Shown one piece after another: positions 56,756-63,424 of a stretch of 64,000 nt of DNA (positions are counted from its first letter, which is position 1; the number at the start of each line of letters is the position of its first letter). This DNA comes from Aquimarina brevivitae (GTDB lineage Bacteria > Bacteroidota > Bacteroidia > Flavobacteriales > Flavobacteriaceae): the NCBI RefSeq assembly GCF_004216895.1, contig NZ_SGXE01000002.1, positions 558,001-622,000 of the forward strand, given 5' to 3'. A program made the position numbers and the translations under genes. The notes beneath the pieces are model-generated. The model was not told the origin of the DNA and made no database searches. It saw only the letters and a program-made list of their open reading frames with translations.

Positions 56756-57214
56756 TTATTTTTTTATCAGAACTTTCGAAATGTTCTTTCGGTCATACCA
56801 ATGTTGAAAAACAGTTATTGTATCAATTGGTGATTCGTTTACATAATAGCTTAGGACACTAGTTAGATATATTTTGTTAGTTGTTAAGCTGTCAATTCGC
56901 GAGTTTTGAAGTCGAGTTGATGTTTGATTTTTGTCCTTAACTCGAATCAAATATTGCTCATTAAACCAATTATTAAATCCATTATCTTTCCTATGTTCAT
57001 AGAATTTCATCTTTTGACCTTTCACATTGATTTCAATCGTATCAATAGCTCTTCCACCAAATGATTCTTCCCCAAAATCAACGTGACAATATTTTCCAAT
57101 TAACGAACTATCAAGATTAGTCGGCTCGTAATATCTTATATTCGAACCATCTTGTGCCATTATACGCGTCAAAAAATATGCTGCAATTACTGTTAATCCT
57201 GATTTTCTTTTCAT
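56756..57214 (-). CDS. Secreted protein of unknown function (cassette gene)
   Basis: This 152-residue protein has a signal peptide (MKRKSGLTVIAAYFLTRIMAQ). The mature part is beta-rich and charged (IDTIEINVKGQKMKFYEH, TNKIYLTSVLSYYV, IDTITVFQHWYDRK). I recognise no family. The arms GTTAGCATC and GATCCTAAC lie on its two sides (8 of 9 positions inverted match). Confidence 0.55.
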   Translation of the reverse strand: MKRKSGLTVIAAYFLTRIMAQDGSNIRYYEPTNLDSSLIGKYCHVDFGEESFGGRAIDTIEINVKGQKMKFYEHRKDNGFNNWFNEQYLIRVKDKNQTSTRLQNSRIDSLTTNKIYLTSVLSYYVNESPIDTITVFQHWYDRKNISKVLIKK

Positions 57215-57226
57215 CCGATTCTAATT

Positions 57227-57360
57227 GATCCTAACGTTTAGTACATGCAAAGTAGACGATTGCGGGCTCCAGAATTATCAAACCGTTACTAAGTTGAAGC
57301 GGGCTACAACCCTTAACTTTACTACCGTCACGCCTATTTTGTATATACATTGTTATGGCT
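57227..57360. repeat. attC-like spacer
   Basis: The left arm GATCCTAACG is followed by TTTAGTACATGCAAAGTAG. The right half CCTATTTTGTATATACAT ends in GTTATGGCT. GTTATGGCTC spans the right end and is repeated exactly in inverted form (GAGCCATAAC) at 58601-58610, beyond the next gene. Confidence 0.8.
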
Positions 57361-57362
57361 CG

Positions 57363-58571
57363 TTATTTCATTTCCTCAATCAATTCGATAATACTTTTTG
57401 TCCCTGTAATTTTACAATTTTCCTCGTAATTCTTTTGTGGGTCAAGTCCAAACTTTTTCATTATCTCAGTGCGAATTTTATCATTTTTCGGGTTTCTTAA
57501 ATCCCAATCAAGTTTGTAATGCTCTCCTTTTGTAAAATCAAAATCCCCATTATTATCAATCGTTTCATTTATGTCAACAGAATCAAATTTTGGTCTAAAT
57601 CCAATACTATAATAACCATAAGGATTTTGTAAATGTCTTGAGGGATTTTTCTCAGGCAGCTTATCGTTAATTGCGGTGATGTATTTATCAAACTTTTTCT
57701 TTGGCAACTCTTTATGAATCAAACCCCATTGCAAGAAGACATTAGGTGTCTGGTCAATCCGCCTACCATATGAAATTGGAAATTCAAATTCCTCTATCTC
57801 AAGCGGCAAATAACCTATTATTTCTAATTCTCCGTAAAAGACAATATTGTCCATAATAAAGTCGGACGGTAAAGACTTTTTATTTTTAAGTTGCTCAATA
57901 TCCACTGATTTACTCACAGATTTATATGCATACAATTTAATCAGCAATGGTGGCCCCATTAATAAATTCAGTCCGTGATTTTCTGGTAGTAATTTCCTTT
58001 TTCTTGCTTTATTTACGTCAAAAAGAATTCTACCAAATCCAAATTCAGTTCTGTTTAGTTTAAAGGCGAAAAAATCACCTGATTTATATTTAACATTTTT
58101 ACGTTTAGCTTTCCTAAATTCTTCAATTTGTGTCAAATGGTCAGAAGGAGAGTTATTAATGAATTCAACAATCATTTTTTCTAAATCAGAATCAGTCCTG
58201 CGGTACTCCCAATCTCTTGAATAAAAAGTAGTCTGCGAAGTGTGGTTTCCAATTATTAAACCTCCACCTGAATTCACATTTAAATAAACTCCTATTGGTG
58301 TCCTCGATTCAAGTACTGAAGGAGTCAACTTTTTAGGTTTGCCCTTTCTTGTTTTTGGTAAAATAAGCTCTCTGTTTTCGGTCTGCTCATTAAACTGAAT
58401 CTCTTTATATTCTTTGTTGGTAGAAATCACTTGTTTTTTAATCGTATCTCCCTCAAAATACAATATTGAGTCAGGTCGATATGTATCTCCTTTGAATTGA
58501 ACTTTGTCCCACGAATCCATAACAGGTTCAAGTCCGAAATATTTTCTTTGGTCGTTGGTTAATTCTGTCAT
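57363..58571 (-). CDS. Imm26-like immunity-type protein (cassette gene)
   Basis: This 402-residue cytoplasmic protein has no signal peptide. The middle segment KYKSGDFFAFKLNRTEFGFG (about residues 165-185) has the GD.FAF.L....GFGR pattern of immunity protein 26, a family found beside bacterial polymorphic toxins. Long N- and C-terminal additions (for example QWGLIHKELPKKKFDKY, LDWDLRNPKNDK) go beyond the usual domain. No toxin gene is next to it, so it may be an orphan immunity gene carried as a cassette. Confidence 0.6.
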   Translation of the reverse strand: MTELTNDQRKYFGLEPVMDSWDKVQFKGDTYRPDSILYFEGDTIKKQVISTNKEYKEIQFNEQTENRELILPKTRKGKPKKLTPSVLESRTPIGVYLNVNSGGGLIIGNHTSQTTFYSRDWEYRRTDSDLEKMIVEFINNSPSDHLTQIEEFRKAKRKNVKYKSGDFFAFKLNRTEFGFGRILFDVNKARKRKLLPENHGLNLLMGPPLLIKLYAYKSVSKSVDIEQLKNKKSLPSDFIMDNIVFYGELEIIGYLPLEIEEFEFPISYGRRIDQTPNVFLQWGLIHKELPKKKFDKYITAINDKLPEKNPSRHLQNPYGYYSIGFRPKFDSVDINETIDNNGDFDFTKGEHYKLDWDLRNPKNDKIRTEIMKKFGLDPQKNYEENCKITGTKSIIELIEEMK

Positions 58572-58600
58572 ATAAGTTTCTTGCTGTGTCGTTCGCTAAT

Positions 58601-58672
58601 GAGCCATAACGTCTCTTGTATGGTGCGTTTGCATCCCGAAGGATGCACATGCATTATACAAACTGTTAACTA
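58601..58672. repeat. Compact attC-like spacer, near-complete palindrome
   Basis: Only about 70 bp. The left arm GAGCCATAACG leads into TTGTATGGTGC and GCATCC, a CGAA loop, then GGATGCACATGCA, TTATACAA and the right arm GTTAACTACA. The right arm is matched in inverted form by TGTAGTTAAC at 59186-59195, beyond the next gene. This short site shows the fold most clearly. Confidence 0.8.
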
Positions 58673-58675
58673 CAT

Positions 58676-59182
58676 TTATTTTATTAATTCTACTCTTGTA
58701 ACTAAATATGTTACATTATCTTTTTGATATTTCAAAATGCCACACAATTCCAGATCCGATAAATTGCGATAACTTATTTCATATTTTTCTTTTTCATCAT
58801 AAATTATAGAATATGCTTGGCTTATTTCAGTTACAAGTTCTTTTTTCGTAAACCCTTTCTCATTGTAAATTTCATAAGCAATAGATTTTTTTGAAGGAAA
58901 ATCCATTACCAGTACGGCTTTGGAATCATCAATTACGGGAGAATTGCACTCAATTAATTTATCTAACTGGGGTTTTTGTAAGTTTATTCCGCCGACACCA
59001 CCTTTTTTTCGAATATACCTTTTTCCATCATCATTCATTCTTTGAAATGGAATTGCAGATTTTAGATATTTAGCATGATTTATTTCCGATTTGTCCAAAA
59101 TATAGATCTTATTAGATGTCTCGTCTTTACAAGCTAGAATTGCAATCAATGCAATAATAATAGATAAAGCTTTTTTGGTCAT
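58676..59182 (-). CDS. Small lipoprotein of unknown function (cassette gene)
   Basis: This 168-residue protein has a lipoprotein signal (MTKKALSIIIALIAILAC). The mature part is charged (RMNDDGKRYIRKKGGVGGI, KYEISYRNLSDLELCG) with no family I know. Probably an envelope protein. It stands alone between two spacers whose arms match across it. Confidence 0.6.
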   Translation of the reverse strand: MTKKALSIIIALIAILACKDETSNKIYILDKSEINHAKYLKSAIPFQRMNDDGKRYIRKKGGVGGINLQKPQLDKLIECNSPVIDDSKAVLVMDFPSKKSIAYEIYNEKGFTKKELVTEISQAYSIIYDEKEKYEISYRNLSDLELCGILKYQKDNVTYLVTRVELIK

Positions 59183-59185
59183 AAT

Positions 59186-59388
59186 TGTAGTTAACGTTTA
59201 ATATATGTGTCGTAGCAAGGCAAAATGTTACCTTGTTTTTTGATTTTCCTGCCTACCTGGCGGATGGCAGGCAGGTCTGCGCAATGATTGCCAACTTTTC
59301 CATTCGGCAAGTATTGCGTCTTCAAAATATACACAAAGCAATCGATTGATCACTTTGCTGCTATGGCACATATATGTTGTTATCGCTC
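59186..59388. repeat. attC-like spacer with inserted GC-rich hairpin
   Basis: The left arm TGTAGTTAACG is followed by TATATGTGTCGTAGCAAGG, mirrored by CTTTGCTGCTATGGCACATA near the right end. The middle holds the hairpin element CCTGCCTACC...GGCAGGCAGG (59248-59275), a GC-rich island in A/T-rich DNA. The right arm GTTATCGCTCG is matched in inverted form by GAGAGATAACG (59959-59969). Confidence 0.75.
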
Positions 59389-59955
59389 GTTTTTTGTTTT
59401 TAATAGATCAATTATTTCCTGCTCCAAATTTTGGTCAGAATAATCATTTGGAAAAATTAAATATTGGTACCCCCAAGCAGCATTGTCTATATTTAAAAGA
59501 CCGTAGTTCTCCTTAAATAACATAGCTCCATTTCCATCAACAACAGGTTCTTTTAGTTCATACAAGTCAAATCCTTTATTTAAAAAAACACCGTTATAAT
59601 AAACGTCATTTTTTATTTTCTTAAATTCAAATGGGCCAAAGAATAATTGACTGGTTTTTGGTAAGAATTTCACATCAGTTATTCTAGTTGAATCTGGTAA
59701 ATTATAATAATGATATTTTATAATTGAATCCGTATAAATTATTTTCACTTTATATTGCATTTCATATGCAAGTTTATCTAATTTATATGAATACATAGTT
59801 CTGTCTTCCGTCCGATTATAGATTTCGCTTTTTAATTCAAAATACTCAGAGTCAGTTTTATTCCCCATAATTGAAACTCCGAAAACTAAAATTAAAGTAG
59901 CTCCGACCGCAATTATGGTGATGATAACTATTAGTATGTTAATTATTTTTTTCAA
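59380..59955 (-). CDS. Membrane-anchored protein of unknown function (cassette gene)
   Basis: This 191-residue protein has one N-terminal membrane helix (about 4-28) with the rest outside, judging by Lys residues at the start. The extracytoplasmic part has YKLDKLAYEMQYKVKII and a C-terminal NYGLLNIDNAAWGYQYLIF. No known family. The arms GTTATCGCTCG and GAGAGATAACG flank it. Confidence 0.55.
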   Translation of the reverse strand: MKKIINILIVIITIIAVGATLILVFGVSIMGNKTDSEYFELKSEIYNRTEDRTMYSYKLDKLAYEMQYKVKIIYTDSIIKYHYYNLPDSTRITDVKFLPKTSQLFFGPFEFKKIKNDVYYNGVFLNKGFDLYELKEPVVDGNGAMLFKENYGLLNIDNAAWGYQYLIFPNDYSDQNLEQEIIDLLKTKNER

Positions 59956-59958
59956 ATG

Positions 59959-60138
59959 AGAGATAACGCCAAATATATGAATCGGAGCAAGGCAAGCATA
60001 CCTGATTCAATTGATTTATCTGCGCATTTTTATTTTTTGTCCAATTTATAAAAATCTAGCGCCACCGCAAAAAGGGAATGACCTTTCGATCTAGCACTAA
60101 ACTTTGCTCTGATTTCATATATAATGTTGTATGTAGGC
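59959..60138. repeat. attC-like spacer
   Basis: The left arm GAGAGATAACG leads into ATATATGAATCGGAGCAAGG. The right half CTTTGCTCTGATTTCATATA mirrors it and also resembles the right half at 50158-50176. The right arm GTTGTATGTAGGC is matched in inverted form by GGCTTACATACAAC (60701-60714). Confidence 0.8.
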
Positions 60139-60142
60139 TTTT

Positions 60143-60688
60143 TTAGTCCGTTACATACCATTCTTTATTCAGTTTATCATAATTTAGGTCATAACCATAA
60201 TAAGACTTGAAGCTTAGACTATAATTTCCATTTTCATAAACTTGATATAAGTACTTTGTTCCGATCTTTGTCCTCTCCGGAATATCAAGATTTGACTTTT
60301 TTTCAAGTTCAGCTAATGATTTTGGATATTTCCCATTTTGTAACTTGTATTTGTCTATCAGTTCAATTATTTGAGTTCCTTTTTCCTTAGAATTTTCAAT
60401 TTGCCATTCTCTAATAGGAGTAGATACTAACCAAATGATCAGTAATTGTATTAAAGAAATAATAAAGTAATATTTGAGTTTAGATTTGTGCTTTTTGTCA
60501 ATAAATATTGAGATCAGAATTCCAATAATTAAAGCGATTAGTATGAAAACTATATAGTATGTTACTCCAAATACAAATTCCCAAGCAAAGGAATAATTCC
60601 AAACATAGAATGTCAGAATTATCATAGATAAAACTCCAAAAATTATCAGAGTTTTCCTTTTCGGATATAAAATGTTTTTCAAATACAA
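60143..60688 (-). CDS. Membrane protein with soluble C-terminal domain (cassette gene)
   Basis: This 181-residue protein has about three membrane helices (12-32, 38-65, 70-92) and a periplasmic or cytoplasmic tail. The tail segment IIELIDKYKLQNGKYPKSLA resembles the conserved start of pseudopilin-like (T2SSG-type) soluble domains. No prepilin signal exists. Function unknown. The arms GTTGTATGTA on both sides match. Confidence 0.6.
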   Translation of the reverse strand: MYLKNILYPKRKTLIIFGVLSMIILTFYVWNYSFAWEFVFGVTYYIVFILIALIIGILISIFIDKKHKSKLKYYFIISLIQLLIIWLVSTPIREWQIENSKEKGTQIIELIDKYKLQNGKYPKSLAELEKKSNLDIPERTKIGTKYLYQVYENGNYSLSFKSYYGYDLNYDKLNKEWYVTD

Positions 60689-60700
60689 TTTCTTTTTTTA

Positions 60701-60845
60701 GGCTTACATACAACGGTCAAGTATAAGCGTAGTGCGGGGTTTCGGAGCGATAAACTGTTCGCCCACCGTAAAGTTTATTAGGAGCTAAAACACTCAATTT
60801 TAGCATTTAAGCCCTCATTACGCTTATACAATGTTGGCAGCTGGC
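60701..60845. repeat. attC-like spacer
   Basis: The left arm GGCTTACATACAACGG leads into GTATAAGCGTAGTGCGGG. The right half CCCTCATTACGCTTATAC mirrors it, ending in GTTGGCAGCTGGC. GTTGGCAGC is matched in inverted form by GCTGCCAAC (61964-61972), beyond a group of three genes. Confidence 0.8.
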
Positions 60846-60846
60846 T

Positions 60847-60972
60847 TTAATTTTTTCTGGTCTTTGGAGTTGTTGGTTTTTCGCCTTTTTCAATTCTGTC
60901 TGTAGGAAACTTTGGTGGAACCGGTTTTTGTGGTTCTTTCGGAGCTTCCTTTGGATTTTCCTTTTTGCTCAT
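60847..60972 (-). CDS. Very small Pro/Lys-rich protein (41 residues)
   Basis: ATG at 60972, TAA at 60849-60847. The sequence is charged and Pro-rich (MSKKENPKEAPKEPQKPVPP, then TDRIEKGEKPTTPKTRKN), probably disordered. It starts 8 bp after the stop of the membrane protein gene upstream (60981-61496), so it is likely translated with it. Pairing of a short multi-helix membrane protein with a tiny basic Pro-rich partner suggests one functional unit. Confidence 0.6.
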   Translation of the reverse strand: MSKKENPKEAPKEPQKPVPPKFPTDRIEKGEKPTTPKTRKN

Positions 60973-60980
60973 AATTATTA

Positions 60981-61496
60981 TTATTTGAATGTTACTATTA
61001 CTAATTGAATTCCTGTTAAAATCAAAGATACTATTAAGAAAGTTTTGGCTCTATATAAATCAAGGCTTCTTTGATCATTAAACGTTGTATGATTGTCGGT
61101 TACCGTAATCAAACGTTCTATTAATTCTGTTTCAAAAGTCAGTTTATCTTCTTCACTGACCTGAGAATTATAATCTGGTATTTGTTTGGTTTCAAATTCT
61201 CGAATATCCTTAGTTAATGCAAGGTTTCTATATGCGAAACCTTTGAATAAATTGTTATAAGACTTGATTAAAAAAAATGCACTAATCAGTATTGTTATTC
61301 CAATTGTAATTATCATTACTTGCACTACTTCTAATTCGCAAAAAAAATCTTCGAAAAACTCTCTATCTGTATAAATTGAATTTAGTCCAATGATCAAAGT
61401 AAGAATAGTAATTGGGATATTTATTGATTTATCTAAATCCATTCTTCGATTTAGTTCTCGATCATAAATACTCTTATAAAAATTAAATGATTCCAT
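60981..61496 (-). CDS. Integral membrane protein, SLATT-like arrangement (cassette gene)
   Basis: This 171-residue protein starts in a charged helix (MESFNFYKSIYDRELNRRMD), then has two membrane helices (about 24-42 and 55-80), a cytoplasmic helical middle (NLALTKDIREFETKQIP) and a final membrane helix (about 150-170). The layout recalls small effector membrane proteins of bacterial conflict systems (SLATT-type), but no defining motif is certain. It is followed by the 41-residue Pro/Lys-rich protein and preceded by another membrane-anchored gene 26 bp upstream: a three-gene cassette. Confidence 0.6.
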   Translation of the reverse strand: MESFNFYKSIYDRELNRRMDLDKSINIPITILTLIIGLNSIYTDREFFEDFFCELEVVQVMIITIGITILISAFFLIKSYNNLFKGFAYRNLALTKDIREFETKQIPDYNSQVSEEDKLTFETELIERLITVTDNHTTFNDQRSLDLYRAKTFLIVSLILTGIQLVIVTFK

Positions 61497-61522
61497 CCTG
61501 TTTTTTATTGGCTGCTGTTTTT

Positions 61523-61951
61523 TTATTCTTCTTCATATTCAATTGTTACGTTCAAAGTTGAATCCGAATAAGTCAATTTGTTAATCTGAGTAATTGGCTC
61601 GAGTTTGTCCGAATATGTAACTACTAAAGTGTCAAACGATTTCCATTTTGTTTCCACAGTCGTTCCGCCTGTGTGTTCAGCAGAGAATACGATTTTCTTT
61701 TTTGTGTCATCTGGATTGTCAGAGCAACCCAAGTCAATTGAAACTATTATAGCAGGAATTGTCACAGCATTTCCGCCATATTCAAAAGTTGTCGCTTGTC
61801 TTAGACCTTCATAGTCACAGTCTGTTTTTAAAATTTCTTTTTCAGGTTCTCCGAACAAGTCAAATGTGCTTATGAATATTCCGTAAATGACAAACAATCC
61901 AATTATCAAAATTGAAATGCTTATCAGTCCATATTTTACTATTCGGTTCAT
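61523..61951 (-). CDS. Membrane-anchored protein of unknown function (first gene of a three-gene cassette)
   Basis: This 142-residue protein has one N-terminal membrane helix (about 6-28). The outer part is beta-rich (GNAVTIPAIIVSIDLGC, KKIVFSAEHTGG, LNVTIEYEEE) with two Cys (TDCDYEGL, DLGCSDN) that could form a disulfide. No family known. It lies 26 bp before the next gene and 13 bp from the right-hand cassette arm at 61964. Confidence 0.55.
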   Translation of the reverse strand: MNRIVKYGLISISILIIGLFVIYGIFISTFDLFGEPEKEILKTDCDYEGLRQATTFEYGGNAVTIPAIIVSIDLGCSDNPDDTKKKIVFSAEHTGGTTVETKWKSFDTLVVTYSDKLEPITQINKLTYSDSTLNVTIEYEEE

Positions 61952-61963
61952 TTTTTAGCTTGC

Positions 61964-62131
61964 TGCCAACGTAGGAATAAACACACCGGTGTGTTTATCT
62001 CCATTATATATTAATTACAAAACTAAATGAATTTTTCAAAATAAAGCTGCGCTATGAAACGGGTTATATAATCGTAGTGTATAATTTATATCAAAACGCT
62101 AACACGGCACTATCTTCTTACTCTTGTTAGC
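61964..62131. repeat. Right end of cassette array: arm and palindromes
   Basis: GCTGCCAACG (61964-61973) is the inverted match of GTTGGCAGC left of the three-gene cassette. It is followed by the perfect 16-bp palindrome AACACACCGGTGTGTT (61980-61995). GCTAAC at 62098-62103 and GTTAGC at 62126-62131 form a further small inverted pair. A regular attC-like fold is less clear here. Confidence 0.5.
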
Positions 62132-62204
62132 TATTGCATTGGTCCTGTTGGTAAAGGTTATTTACTATAAATTATGTAGGATTACGCTGATGTAGCCGTT
62201 GCAT

Positions 62205-62232
62205 TAAACGTTTAATAAACGTTTAATAAACG
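62205..62232. repeat. Short tandem palindromic repeat
   Basis: The 11-bp unit TAAACGTTTAA occurs twice in a row and then TAAACG begins a third copy. Each unit holds the palindrome AAACGTTT. It could be a regulator-binding site or a relic of arm sequences such as AACGTTTAATA in the spacer at 59.2 kb. Confidence 0.5.
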
Positions 62233-62250
62233 AATAATTTACAATCATCA

Positions 62251-62541
62251 TTAACTACCCGCAAAAGGAGTTCCAAACACACCTACTGCCAATTCTGCCC
62301 AAAGTACCAAAAGGAGTAGGAGGGTTCCTAAAATGAGTACTAAGCGTGGTACGGGTTGGGTAATCTTTCGTAAAATGAGCTCAATACCCAGGGCAGTGCT
62401 GAGTAATAAGGTGCCCATAATGATAAAATCGCTCAACTTCCAATCTACCGTGTCACTAAAGTTCATGGTAATAAAAGGAATCAATAGCAGTAGCGCAACG
62501 CCACTGATCAATAGTAAGAGTCGTTTAGGTTGTGGTTTCAT
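62251..62541 (-). CDS. Small membrane protein (three helices)
   Basis: This 96-residue protein has helices at about 8-28, 36-56 and 66-90. The start MKPQPKRLLLLISG is basic, so the N-terminus is cytoplasmic. The sequence is Leu-rich with a final ELAVGVFGTPFAGS. Similar small proteins of unknown role are common in Bacteroidota. No neighbour shares its strand and position closely. Confidence 0.6.
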   Translation of the reverse strand: MKPQPKRLLLLISGVALLLLIPFITMNFSDTVDWKLSDFIIMGTLLLSTALGIELILRKITQPVPRLVLILGTLLLLLVLWAELAVGVFGTPFAGS

Positions 62542-62686
62542 AATCTGTTTATTTAAGTACTTTGAAATACAAAGTAAATAAATATCTAGTAATAATACAA
62601 TAGTAGGGCGTTCTAATCTATTGTTTTACTGTGCGCTAGGATTCAGTAGGGGGAGATGCAGGTTGTAAAATAGGTGTTTTTCCCCA

Positions 62687-62717
62687 TTGCCGTGCTTTGG
62701 TTTCTCCAGTACATTTG
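62687..62717 (+). promoter_or_regulatory. Bacteroidota housekeeping promoter 1
   Basis: TTGC (62687-62690), 19 bp, then TACATTTG (62710-62717), an exact TAnnTTTG -7 box. The flanking CCCCATTGC block is shared with promoter 2. The ATG of the peptide is 52 bp after the box. Confidence 0.8.
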
Positions 62718-62769
62718 TACCATAACATTTTAAAAAAACATACTATAAACCATTTTTACACTTAGCATT

Positions 62770-62856
62770 ATGAATATTTTAGCCATTAATTTCCGTTCTA
62801 TTTTAGCCTTTATTAAAGAATTACCAGGAGCTTGTAGTCACGCCATACACAGATAG
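62770..62856 (+). CDS. 28-residue micropeptide, copy 1
   Basis: ATG 62770 to TAG 62856. It begins MNILAINFRSILAFIKELPG and ends SHAIHR. No signal peptide. The first 18 residues are mostly hydrophobic with a Lys-Glu pair, the end is basic with two His. It is 23 of 28 identical to copy 2, and 10 codons differ only synonymously. Promoter 1 lies before it and a strong terminator after it, so it forms its own transcription unit of about 200 bases. It could be a secreted or membrane micropeptide, a leader peptide or a type I toxin. No family known to me. Confidence 0.75.
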   Translation: MNILAINFRSILAFIKELPGACSHAIHR

Positions 62857-62913
62857 TAGGGGACTAAAACATACTAACCAACCAGGGAAAAACAAAAATC
62901 AAGTCAGGGAAAG

Positions 62914-62938
62914 AATGCACATCATAACGATGTGCATT
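62914..62938 (+). terminator. Rho-independent terminator of micropeptide unit 1
   Basis: Stem AATGCACATC (62914-62923) with GATGTGCATT (62929-62938), loop of 5 bases, followed by TTGTTTTTG. Confidence 0.85.
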
Positions 62939-63120
62939 TTGTTTTTGTGTTAGCTCGTAGTTTATTCCAATGGTAATAGCGCTCTTTTAGTTAATTCGTT
63001 TTTTTGGTGAGTAGGACAGAAGGTAATGTAAACGGTCAAATTAGGATGCAAACCGGATAAAAAAAATGAATGAGGCTACTTTAGGGTACTTTACTGGTTC
63101 AAAAAGGGGGTTTTCCCCCA

Positions 63121-63151
63121 TTGCGATGCCTTCTTTTCTGAGCTATATTTG
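63121..63151 (+). promoter_or_regulatory. Bacteroidota housekeeping promoter 2
   Basis: TTGC (63121-63124), 19 bp, then TATATTTG (63144-63151), an exact TAnnTTTG box. Spacing and upstream CCCCATTGC equal those of promoter 1. The ATG is 53 bp after the box. Confidence 0.8.
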
Positions 63152-63204
63152 TACTATAACATTTTAAAAAACATACTATTAATCATTTTTACACATACAG
63201 CATT

Positions 63205-63291
63205 ATGAACATCTTACACATTAACTTCCGTTTTATTTTAGAGTTTATCAAGGAATTGCCAAAAGCGAGTAGTCACGCTATCCATAGATAG
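63205..63291 (+). CDS. 28-residue micropeptide, copy 2
   Basis: ATG 63205 to TAG 63291. It begins MNILHINFRFILEFIKELPK and ends SHAIHR. Differences from copy 1 are at positions 5, 10, 13, 20 and 22. The segments MNIL, INFR, FIKELP and SHAIHR are identical. The upstream leader (ACATTTTAAAAAA.CATACTA, ...CATTTTTACAC..) is also conserved. The unit has its own promoter and terminator. The preserved frame argues for translation rather than only an RNA role. Confidence 0.75.
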   Translation: MNILHINFRFILEFIKELPKASSHAIHR

Positions 63292-63367
63292 TCAAGTAGT
63301 ACTACAATCTTTTCAACAGCATAATTATTTGGGGAAATAATTAGTTATAAGTTAAGTGAGAATGAAA

Positions 63368-63398
63368 AACCGTATCAGGTAACTGATACGGTTTTTTT
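63368..63398. terminator. Strong rho-independent terminator of micropeptide unit 2
   Basis: Stem AACCGTATCAG (63368-63378) with CTGATACGGTT (63383-63393), a 4-base loop GTAA, then a T run to 63398. A-runs on the left make it useful for the converging gene at 63425 as well. Confidence 0.9.
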
Positions 63399-63424
63399 AA
63401 TAATGAACTTTTATGATAAATGTA

